Shown piece by piece: positions 17,932 through 24,996 of a stretch of DNA of 50,380 nucleotides (position 1 is the first letter of the stretch; each line of letters opens with the position of its first letter). The notes beneath the pieces are model-generated. The model ran no database searches and was not told where the DNA came from. It saw only the letters and a list, made by a program, of their open reading frames with translations. Location: contig NZ_JAALJH010000066.1 of the NCBI RefSeq assembly GCF_011064615.1, forward strand, positions 1-50,380. The letters run 5' to 3'. The position numbers and the translations under genes are program-made. Source of the stretch: Aquisphaera insulae. GTDB taxonomy: Bacteria > Planctomycetota > Planctomycetia > Isosphaerales > Isosphaeraceae.

Positions 17932-20455
17932 ACGTGTCGAACAGGCTCCGGACCTTCAGGGCCTTCTGGAATTCCTCCTTGCTCATCGGCCTGGCGGGCG
18001 AGACCTCGATCGTCACCGGATGGTCCTGGGTGACGTGGACGAAGTTGTCGGAGAGACGAGCGTCCACCCCGTCCAGCTCGAGCCAGGTCCAGAGGGCCGG
18101 GTGGGCTGAATGGAGGACCACCTTGAACCGGCCGTCGTGCTCCACGACCTCGGACGTGAGCTGGGGATCGACGAGCGGGATCGCGCGGGGATAGGTCAGC
18201 GTGACCAGGTTCTCGGACTCGGTGGTGTGGTCCACGTCGACCTTGAGCCAGACCAGCAGGTCCTCGGGCTTGCGGCCCCGGAGCAGCTCTTGCAGGGAGA
18301 TCGACTGGACCAGCCGGGACTTCCGGGCGGGAAGGTCGACGGCCTTCGATCCGGACGTGAGCGTCTTGCCGGAGACGTCGGTCACGGTCCACCAGACCTG
18401 CCCCTTCGCGTCGCTCAGGCGGTCGCTCGTGACGTGGACGTCCACCGTACCCGCCTTCGCGTCCTCGACGCCCGAGACCAGGACCGGGGCGTAGAAGCGC
18501 CTGGCCAGGTACTGGAGGGCCTTCCAGCGGCCGAAGTAGTCGACCGAGGACCACGAGGTGCTCGGCCAGGTGTCGTTGTATTGCCAGTAGACGCAGCCCA
18601 TCGACCTCGGCATCTCGCGCCGCCAGCCCTCGGCGCCGTACTTGATGCCGTACGCCTGGGTGATCTGGCTCAGCCAGAGCGTGCTCTCGAAGTCTTTCGG
18701 GTCGCGGAAGTATTTCTTGACGATGACCATGATCTTGTCGGTGCCGATCGTCCCATCCTCGGCCACATTCATGTACATGCGATTCGACCGCATGTGGTAC
18801 TTCATCACGGGCGAGTAGACCGACTCGCGGTCCGAGGGCTCGGTGAACGTGGCCACGGTCTTGGGCTCGGGGAAGGACTGGAAGCCGAACTCGCTGACGA
18901 AGCCGTGGATGTTGCGATAGACCTCGAACGGCTTGCCGCCGTGCCAGACGTCCCAGAAATGGACGTCGCCGCAGTCGGGTGAGCCGGTGACGTAGTCGGT
19001 CTGCGGGGCGAGCTCGCGGACCTGGGTGCCCAGGAGGTCGCGGAAGAGCTTGTAGTAGTCCCCCGCGCTCATCTTGTCCTTCGTCCACTCCTCCTTGCCG
19101 CGAAACGCCTCGATCTCGTTGTTGCCGCACCAGAGGGCGATCGACGGGTGATGGCGGAGCCGCTTGAGGTTGTCGCGAGCCTCCTCCTTGACGTTAGCGA
19201 GGAACGCCTCGTCGAACGAGGGATAGGTGGTGCAACCGAACTTGAAGTCGAGCCAGATGCAGATCCCCATCTCGTCGCAGGCGTTGAACAGGTCGTCGTC
19301 CTCGTAATAGCCGCCGCCCCAAAACCGAAGGCAGTTCATGTTGGCCGCGACGGCGTCCGCCACGAAGCGCCGGAGGATCTCTTTCGTGGGCCGGGTGGCG
19401 AAGCTGTCTGGCGGGATCCAGTTGGCCCCCTTGGCGAAGAACGGGACACCGTTGACCACCAGGTGCATCGGCTCGTCGCCGGCCTTCTCGACGGCCCGGA
19501 GGGTGCGCAGGCCGATCCGTCGGCTCGACGTGTCGAACACATGGCCACCGCCGTCGATCAGCTCCACCTTCACGTCATAGAGCGGCTGGGCGCCCATGCC
19601 CGTCGGCCACCAGAGCTTCGGGTCGGGCACCGCAATCTCGACCTTCGCCTTGCCGTCCTGAATCGGGGACGAGGACGACCCGATCTCATCCGAGCCTAGT
19701 CGGACGGTCACCTTCGCGGCGGTACCTGGGAATGGAGCGGGGGAGGCGTGGGCCGTCACCGTCAGGCCCACCTTGCCGGGCTGCGAGTGGTCCTGGAGGA
19801 TCGCCAGGTCATCGATTCGGGTGGTGTCGAAGGCGACGAGCTCAATCTTCCGCCAGATGCCGCAGGTGATCAGGGTCGGTCCCCAGTCCCAGCCGAAGTT
19901 GCAGGGCTCCTTGCGGACGTAAGCGGCGCCGGGGTAGGCCCAGGTGGGGAGCTTGCGAAAGGTCTCCTTCTCGCGGATCAGCGGGAGCACGGAATCGAAC
20001 CGGATCTCGATCTGGTTGGCGCCGGGCTTCAGGTGTTTCTTCACTTCGAATTCATAGGTCCGGAACATGTTGTCGGTGCGGGCGATCTCCGCCCCGTTGA
20101 GCTTGATGGTTGCCAGGGTATCGAGGCCCTCGCAGCGCAAGAGGACGTGCTCGCGAGAGAGGATATCTGCCGGGACGTCGAAGGTCCGGCTGTAGATCCA
20201 GTTGGCCTCGCCGACCCACTGGACGATCCGCTCGTTGTTGCGGAAGAACGGGTCGGGGATCTGGCCGGCGGCCAGCAGGTCGGTGTGGATCGTGCCCGGC
20301 ACCCTGGCGGGGATCGGGTCGCGGCTCCCTTCCTGGACCACCCGCCAGGCGCCGCCCAGGTCGAGGTGCGACGGGCCGGACGCATTGGCTCCCGTGACGT
20401 TTACCACAGCAACTCCCGCGAGAAGGACCGAAGCAAGCCGGCCGAGGGGGGACAT
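17915..20455 (-). CDS. Exported GH2 beta-mannosidase (846 aa)
   Basis: This exo-acting glycosidase should release beta-linked mannose, for example from the Man-beta-1,4-GlcNAc core or from manno-oligosaccharides. The frame reaches 20758, but the ATG at 20455 has AGGAG upstream and begins a Sec signal peptide (residues 1-26). The N-terminal jelly roll (residues 28-215) carries the mannosidase hallmarks VGEANWIYSRTF, AYVRKEPCNFGWDWGP and IWRKIEL. The catalytic barrel has FWGGGYYEDDDLFNACDE, then acid/base Glu447 in WCGNNEIEAF and nucleophile Glu522 in VSEFGFQS. Beta-sandwich domains complete the C-terminus. The pattern fits beta-mannosidases better than beta-galactosidases or glucuronidases of GH2. 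Its neighbours across the hairpin element are GH125 and GH92 mannosidases, which supports a mannose-glycan role. Confidence 0.92.
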   Translation of the reverse strand: MSPLGRLASVLLAGVAVVNVTGANASGPSHLDLGGAWRVVQEGSRDPIPARVPGTIHTDLLAAGQIPDPFFRNNERIVQWVGEANWIYSRTFDVPADILSREHVLLRCEGLDTLATIKLNGAEIARTDNMFRTYEFEVKKHLKPGANQIEIRFDSVLPLIREKETFRKLPTWAYPGAAYVRKEPCNFGWDWGPTLITCGIWRKIELVAFDTTRIDDLAILQDHSQPGKVGLTVTAHASPAPFPGTAAKVTVRLGSDEIGSSSSPIQDGKAKVEIAVPDPKLWWPTGMGAQPLYDVKVELIDGGGHVFDTSSRRIGLRTLRAVEKAGDEPMHLVVNGVPFFAKGANWIPPDSFATRPTKEILRRFVADAVAANMNCLRFWGGGYYEDDDLFNACDEMGICIWLDFKFGCTTYPSFDEAFLANVKEEARDNLKRLRHHPSIALWCGNNEIEAFRGKEEWTKDKMSAGDYYKLFRDLLGTQVRELAPQTDYVTGSPDCGDVHFWDVWHGGKPFEVYRNIHGFVSEFGFQSFPEPKTVATFTEPSDRESVYSPVMKYHMRSNRMYMNVAEDGTIGTDKIMVIVKKYFRDPKDFESTLWLSQITQAYGIKYGAEGWRREMPRSMGCVYWQYNDTWPSTSWSSVDYFGRWKALQYLARRFYAPVLVSGVEDAKAGTVDVHVTSDRLSDAKGQVWWTVTDVSGKTLTSGSKAVDLPARKSRLVQSISLQELLRGRKPEDLLVWLKVDVDHTTESENLVTLTYPRAIPLVDPQLTSEVVEHDGRFKVVLHSAHPALWTWLELDGVDARLSDNFVHVTQDHPVTIEVSPARPMSKEEFQKALKVRSLFDTYARPS

Positions 20456-20563
20456 GGGGCTCCTCTTTCGTCCAGACGTCAGAATTCGCGTTCCGGGAAA
20501 TGTCACGGTTTGCGCAGGAATTGGCATCGAGCAATTGGCATTTGGAACAGATCTGCAAGTGTG

Positions 20564-20729
20564 CGTGACCACGATCGTCAGATCGTGGTTCGGACGGGGC
20601 GCAGCCCCCCAGCCTCGCACGTCAGTGCGATCCGCCGGACGGGCCGACGCTCGCCCGAGGTCCGTCCGGCTCACGCCGGAGGTTGGGGGCTTCGCCTGTC
20701 CGAACCACCCGCTCACGCGGGTGGTCACG
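20564..20729. repeat. Multi-hairpin palindromic element between the GH2 and GH125 genes
   Basis: The gap between the GH2 start (20455) and the GH125 stop (20819) contains four perfect small hairpins. They are 20569-20588 (8-bp stem, loop GTCA), 20616-20629 (5-bp stem, loop GTCA), 20665-20680 (6-bp stem, loop TCAC) and 20705-20724 (8-bp stem, loop TCAC). Stems differ while four-base loops recur. The whole block is also one imperfect inverted repeat: its left arm (GTGACC, then GTGGTTCGGAC, then GCAGCCCCC) returns as the complement on the right (GGGGGC, then GTCCGAACCAC, then GGTCAC). It resembles a REP- or MITE-type dispersed element and could also act as a bidirectional terminator. The rest of the gap shows no gene. 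Confidence 0.75.
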
Positions 20730-20818
20730 TATTCACGAGTTGCTTCGCCAAGCATCATGTGCAGGCCTCCGCAACGGGGGCAGTCCCGATCGACACGGCT
20801 TGCGTTGCTGCGACGGTC

Positions 20819-22240
20819 TCATCCGCGGAGCAACTTCGGGTAGCGGTCGTGGATCGTCAGGATCAGCTCGCCGAAGAGGGTATTGGCCCAGGCGAACCAG
20901 GATCGCGTGAAGTTCTTGGCGTCATCCTTGTGGAAGGACTCGTGCATGAAGCCGGTGCCGGCGTGGGTCTGCTTGAGCGTGGACAGGCAGCGGGCGACCT
21001 CCGACTCGTCGCGGCTGGTCAGGGCCCGGGTGATGATGCCGAGGGGCCAGATCATGTCCATGCCCGAGTGCGGGCCGCCCAGGCCCTCGGCGGCCTTGCC
21101 CCGGAAGTAGTAGGGGTTGTCGTCGCTGAGGACCCAGGCACGGGTCCGCAGATACGTGGGATCGTCGACCGCCACGCAGCCGAGATAGGGCAGCGAGATC
21201 AGGCTCGGGACGTTGGCGTCGTCCATGAAGACCCGGCTGCCGTAGCCGTCCACCTCGTAGGCGTAGACGTCCCCGCCCTCGCGAGCGACCAGGCCGTGGG
21301 CGCGGACGGCTTCCCGGACCTGCTCGGCGAACTCGTGGCACTCGTTCGCGAACGACTTGTCGGCCAGCTCGGCCTCGTAGATCTCGCGGAGGTGCTCGAG
21401 CGACGTCACCGCGAAGAGGTTCGAGGGGATCAGGAAGGGGAAGATGCAGGCGTCATCGGAGGGACGGAAGCCGGAGTGGATCAGGCCGCAGGGGCGGGTC
21501 GGGTTGCCGTAGCCGCGATTCGGGAGCGAGTCGGTCGGGTTCGCGGTGTCGCGCTGGAAGGTGTACGGGCCGCGATCCTTGAGCCGCTGCTGCTCGCGGA
21601 AGGTCCTCACGACCGTCGACATGGCCTTGCGCCAGTCGGCGTCGAACAGGGAGGCGTCGCCGGTGGTCTTCCAGTAGCCGTGGGCGAGTCGGATCGGGTA
21701 GCAGAGCGAGTCGATCTCCCACTTCCGCTCGTGGAGATCGGGCCGCATCTTCGTGTGGTCCTTCTCCCAGTGGCTGCCGGTCGGGCCCTCGTTGAAGGCG
21801 TTGGCGTACGGGTCGATGTTGATGCAACGGGCCTGGCGATTGATGACGCCCGCGAGGAAGGTCTTGAGCGCCGGGTCGTCCTTGGCGAGGGGCAGGTACG
21901 GCCAGACCTGCGCGGTGGAGTCGCGCAGCCACATGGCGTCGATGTCGCCGGTGATCACGAAGGTGTCGGCCTTGCCGTCCTTCTTGCCGGTCCGGACCGT
22001 GGTGTCGAGGGTGTTCGGGAAGCAGTTCTCGAAGAGCCAGGCGAGCTCCGGGTCCGCGATCGCCTTCTTGACCTCGGCGATCTTCGCCTCGACGGCCTCG
22101 CTCGTGAACTTTCGCGCCGAGGCCGGCGGCCGGCGGCTTTGCAGGGCCTCGGCCTGCCCGGCGACGGCCGGGGCCAGGAATGCCCGAGAGAAGGGCGCCG
22201 CGGCGGCGGTCCACCGGAGGAATGATCGTCGGTTACGCAT
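20819..22240 (-). CDS. Exported GH125 exo-alpha-1,6-mannosidase (473 aa)
   Basis: This is a glycoside hydrolase of family 125 (formerly DUF1237), whose members remove alpha-1,6-linked mannose from N-glycan-like substrates. The ATG at 22240 starts MRNRRSFLRWTAAAAPF, a Tat-type signal, and I prefer it to the much longer upstream frame, which runs through the opposing transporter gene. Family signatures are ENCFPNTLDTTV, DIDAMWLRDSTAQVWPYL, NEGPTGSHWEKDHT, RKWEIDSLCYP, SGFRPSDDACIFPF and GFMHESFHKDD. The Asp in RPSDDA and the Glu in MHESF are the likely acid and base of the inverting mechanism, from family knowledge. The length is normal for the family. The gene is divergent from the transporter-kinase-GH92 set and is followed by the hairpin element and the GH2 beta-mannosidase gene. 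Confidence 0.93.
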   Translation of the reverse strand: MRNRRSFLRWTAAAAPFSRAFLAPAVAGQAEALQSRRPPASARKFTSEAVEAKIAEVKKAIADPELAWLFENCFPNTLDTTVRTGKKDGKADTFVITGDIDAMWLRDSTAQVWPYLPLAKDDPALKTFLAGVINRQARCINIDPYANAFNEGPTGSHWEKDHTKMRPDLHERKWEIDSLCYPIRLAHGYWKTTGDASLFDADWRKAMSTVVRTFREQQRLKDRGPYTFQRDTANPTDSLPNRGYGNPTRPCGLIHSGFRPSDDACIFPFLIPSNLFAVTSLEHLREIYEAELADKSFANECHEFAEQVREAVRAHGLVAREGGDVYAYEVDGYGSRVFMDDANVPSLISLPYLGCVAVDDPTYLRTRAWVLSDDNPYYFRGKAAEGLGGPHSGMDMIWPLGIITRALTSRDESEVARCLSTLKQTHAGTGFMHESFHKDDAKNFTRSWFAWANTLFGELILTIHDRYPKLLRG

Positions 22241-22416
22241 GCGAAGCTCGCTGGGGGGGCACCGGGATGATCGCCGGTCCCCGGCACGTCCGGAGAACGC
22301 GGGACCAGGCCGAGCGGCACAGGTTCCCCTATACACGAACCCGCGGGCCTCGTCCACGGTGCGGAGTTCGCGACCGAGACGCCCCGGCGGAACGTCGCGC
22401 GAGCAGGGCGAGCCCC

Positions 22417-22446
22417 TTGATTCGGCCCTTGCGCCGGCCTCATAAT
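22417..22446 (+). promoter_or_regulatory. Candidate sigma70-type promoter for the transporter-kinase-GH92 operon
   Basis: TTGATT (22417-22422) and CATAAT (22441-22446) are separated by 18 bases. Each matches the consensus well, and they lie about 160 bases before the transporter ATG. The divergent gap 22241-22606 should hold promoters for both directions. Nothing equally good was found for the GH125 gene, and no operator palindrome was recognised. No transcription regulator is encoded next to this locus. Confidence 0.4.
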
Positions 22447-22606
22447 GGGTCCCTGTGTAGCCGCGATCGGCCGGGGGCTGGGCCCCGCGCAGGCCGTCGC
22501 GCGTGTCGACTTGAATCATGAGAAGATCCCGTTCCCTCGACCGTGGGATCGCCTCGGCGCCCGGCGTCGGCGGCTGCGCGTCCACTCGTCTCTGAGAGCC
22601 TCTCCG

Positions 22607-23779
22607 ATGCAATTCAAGACCCTGCCGATCTTCCTGGCGTTCTTCCTGATGGGCCTCGCCGACGCCATGGGCCCCAACGCCGAGAAGATGAAAACGGCCT
22701 ACGACCTGAGCAACTGGCAATCGACGCTCGTCTCGTTCAGCGTGTTCATCGCGTTCGCCGTCTGCAGCGTCCCGGGCGGGGTGCTCGCGGCCCGGATCGG
22801 CAAGAAAAAGCTGCTGCTCTTGGGCCTGGGCCTCAACGCCCTGGCGCTGGTGCTGCCGTCGATCATGGAGCCGCCGTTCGCCGTGGTGCTCGGCTGCATC
22901 TTCCTCCTGGGCGTGGGCACGACCTTCCTCCAGGTGGCCGGCAATCCGATCATGCGGGACGTCAGCCCCTCGGGGAGCTACAGCCGCAACCTGGCCCTGG
23001 CCCAGGGGATCAAAGGGCTCGGCAGCGCGGCCTCCACCTATATCGTGCTCGCGATCGGCTCGCTGGCGCTCTTCAGCTCGATGGGCTGGCGGGGCGCCTT
23101 CCCCGTCTTCTGCGTCCTGATGATGCTGGCGTTCGTGGCCGTGCTCTTCCTGAAGGTGGACGAGGCCAAGGTGGATGAGCCGCCGAGCATCGCCTCCAGC
23201 CTGTCGCTGCTCAGTCAGCCGGTCTTCCTGCTGGCGGTCGTCGGGATCTTCCTCTACGTCGGGGCCGAGGCCTCGATGGGCCGGTTCCTCCAGCCGACCC
23301 TCCAGGGATTCGGCCTGGACGAGAAGGCCTCGGCGTTCTGGGGGCCGTCCGTCTTCTTCCTGGCGTTGACGGTCGGCCGGCTCCTCGGGAGCGCCATCCT
23401 GACCGTGATGACGCCGCGGACCTGCTTCCGGATCTCCGCCCTGCTGGGCTTGCTGGGTGCGGCCGCGCTGATGAGCGGCTCGCAGCCGCTGTCGCTGGCG
23501 GGCGTGATCATGGCGGGCCTGGGCTTCGCCAACATCTGGCCGATGCTCTTCTCGATCACCGTGGAGGAGCGGCCCGATCGCGCCAACGAGCTGAGCGGCC
23601 TGATGTGCATGGCGATCTCGGGCGGGGCGATCGTGCCGCTCGTGATGGGTGCCCTGAAGGACATGAACCTGGGGGCATGGGCCTACATCGTCCCGGCCGC
23701 CTGCTTCGCGTACCTGCTGGTGCTGTCGCTGCGGGGCGGCAAGCCGGCGACGGCCCTCGACCCCGCGCGGGTGGCCTGA
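22607..23779 (+). CDS. MFS sugar transporter, FHS (FucP-like) type (390 aa)
   Basis: This is a major facilitator protein with about 12 hydrophobic helices. It probably imports mannose or a small manno-oligosaccharide through the inner membrane with protons. The frame is open from 22445, but the ATG at 22607 directly precedes the first helix (MQFKTLPIFLAFFLMGLADAMG) and has GAGAG upstream, so I use it. The segments LADAMGPNAEKMK, VPGGVLAARIGKKK and NPIMRDVSPSGSYSRNLALA resemble the fucose-galactose-glucose:H+ symporter family, which includes FucP. The substrate is inferred from context: the next genes encode a ROK kinase (31 bp downstream) and a GH92 mannosidase, and a GH125 mannosidase gene is divergent. 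No SusC/SusD-like genes are present, so uptake differs from the Bacteroidetes design. Confidence 0.85.
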   Translation: MQFKTLPIFLAFFLMGLADAMGPNAEKMKTAYDLSNWQSTLVSFSVFIAFAVCSVPGGVLAARIGKKKLLLLGLGLNALALVLPSIMEPPFAVVLGCIFLLGVGTTFLQVAGNPIMRDVSPSGSYSRNLALAQGIKGLGSAASTYIVLAIGSLALFSSMGWRGAFPVFCVLMMLAFVAVLFLKVDEAKVDEPPSIASSLSLLSQPVFLLAVVGIFLYVGAEASMGRFLQPTLQGFGLDEKASAFWGPSVFFLALTVGRLLGSAILTVMTPRTCFRISALLGLLGAAALMSGSQPLSLAGVIMAGLGFANIWPMLFSITVEERPDRANELSGLMCMAISGGAIVPLVMGALKDMNLGAWAYIVPAACFAYLLVLSLRGGKPATALDPARVA

Positions 23780-23810
23780 GACCGGCCCACCGGAACGGAG
23801 ACTGCCAGCC

Positions 23811-24932
23811 ATGAGCTTCGGCGACGATCCTCGCATCGTGATGACCCTGGACGCCGGCGGGACCAACTTCCGGTTCGTTGCCATGCGGGGCAAGGAGCCG
23901 GTCACCGAGACGGTCGCGCTCCCCTCCAACGGCGACGACCTGGACCGGTGCCTCGCCAACATGATCGAGGGCTTCACGCGGACCCGCGACCTCTGCCCCG
24001 AGCCGCCGGTGGCGATCAGCTTCGCCTTCCCCGGCCCGGCGGACTACCCGGCGGGTGTCGTCGGCGACCTGCAAAACCTGCCGGGCTTCCGCGGCGGCGT
24101 GGCGGTGGGGCCGATGCTCGAGGATCGCTTCGGGATCCCGACGTTCATCAACAACGACGGCGACCTGTTCGTCTACGGCGAGGCCATCGCGGGTTTCCTC
24201 CCCCACGTCAACGGCCTGCTCGAGAAGGCGGGAAGTCCCAAGCGATACAGGAACCTCTTCGGAGTGACCCTCGGCACCGGCTTCGGCGGCGGGATCGTCC
24301 GGGACGGCGAGCTGTTCGTCGGCGACAACTCGATGGCCGGCGAGGTCTGGCTGCTGCGGAACAAGCTGGACCGCGACCTGAACGCCGAGGAGGGCGTGAG
24401 CATCCGCGCCGTCCGGCGGACCTTCGCCGAGAAGGCGGGCCTCTCGTTCGACCGGGCCCCGGAGCCGCGCGAGATCTTCGACATCGGCGTGGGCAAGGCA
24501 CCGGGCGACCGCGCGGCCGCCCTCGAGGCCTTCCGCCGGATGGGCGAGGTCGTCGGCGACGCGATGGCCAATGCGCTCACGCTGACCGACAGCCTGGCAG
24601 TCATCGGCGGCGGGCTCTCCGGGGCCTCGGCGCTCTTCCTGCCCGCGGTCGTGGACGAGCTCAATGGCACGTTCACGGGCCTCGACGGCCGGCATTTCGG
24701 CCGGCTCGCCTCGAAGGCCTTCAATCTCGAGGACCCGGCCCAGCTCGAGGCGTTCCTGAAGGGCGCCGCCCGCTCGATCACGGTCCCGGGCGGGACCCGA
24801 ACCTTGCAGTACGACCCGCTCCCGAGGATCGGGATCGGGATGTCCCGCCTCGGCACCAGCGAGGCGGTCGCCGTCGGCGCCTGTGCCTTCGCCCTGAGGA
24901 AGCTCGATCGCGGGGCGGCCGCGTCCGCGTGA
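23811..24932 (+). CDS. ROK-family sugar kinase without the zinc motif (373 aa)
   Basis: This is probably a cytoplasmic hexokinase-type enzyme that phosphorylates the imported sugar, presumably mannose. Visible ROK/ASKHA elements are the first phosphate loop (MTLDAGGTNFRF), the catalytic region FINNDGDLFVYGEA with the likely base Asp, the second phosphate loop GTGFGGGIV, and the adenosine region SLAVIGGGLSGAS. The usual ROK zinc site (GHM, then CxCGxxGC) is missing: after MAGE the sequence reads VWLLRNKLDRDL, with no cysteines. It is therefore a divergent ROK member, like those found with mannosidase genes in glycan loci. The ATG has GGAG nine bases upstream. The gene lies 31 bp after the transporter and 64 bp before GH92, consistent with one operon. 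A non-catalytic regulator is unlikely because no helix-turn-helix is present. Confidence 0.87.
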   Translation: MSFGDDPRIVMTLDAGGTNFRFVAMRGKEPVTETVALPSNGDDLDRCLANMIEGFTRTRDLCPEPPVAISFAFPGPADYPAGVVGDLQNLPGFRGGVAVGPMLEDRFGIPTFINNDGDLFVYGEAIAGFLPHVNGLLEKAGSPKRYRNLFGVTLGTGFGGGIVRDGELFVGDNSMAGEVWLLRNKLDRDLNAEEGVSIRAVRRTFAEKAGLSFDRAPEPREIFDIGVGKAPGDRAAALEAFRRMGEVVGDAMANALTLTDSLAVIGGGLSGASALFLPAVVDELNGTFTGLDGRHFGRLASKAFNLEDPAQLEAFLKGAARSITVPGGTRTLQYDPLPRIGIGMSRLGTSEAVAVGACAFALRKLDRGAAASA

Positions 24933-24996
24933 TTTCCGAGGGATCGGCGACACCAAAGAACCCAGACTCCATCAACGTCTCCAGAGGATTGCCCCC

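Noticed and set aside
20564..20729. The hairpin block considered as a CRISPR array
   Set aside because: The stems are not repeated in sequence, there are no equal spacers, and no cas genes are present.
19748..22225. Plus-strand frame of 825 codons across the GH2 and GH125 genes
   Set aside because: It is antisense to two genes with complete catalytic motifs. Its product is repetitive Arg/Val/Gly/Asp sequence.
22241..23977. N-terminal extension of the GH125 frame up to 23977
   Set aside because: It runs antisense through the transporter gene. The Tat signal at 22240 marks the real start.
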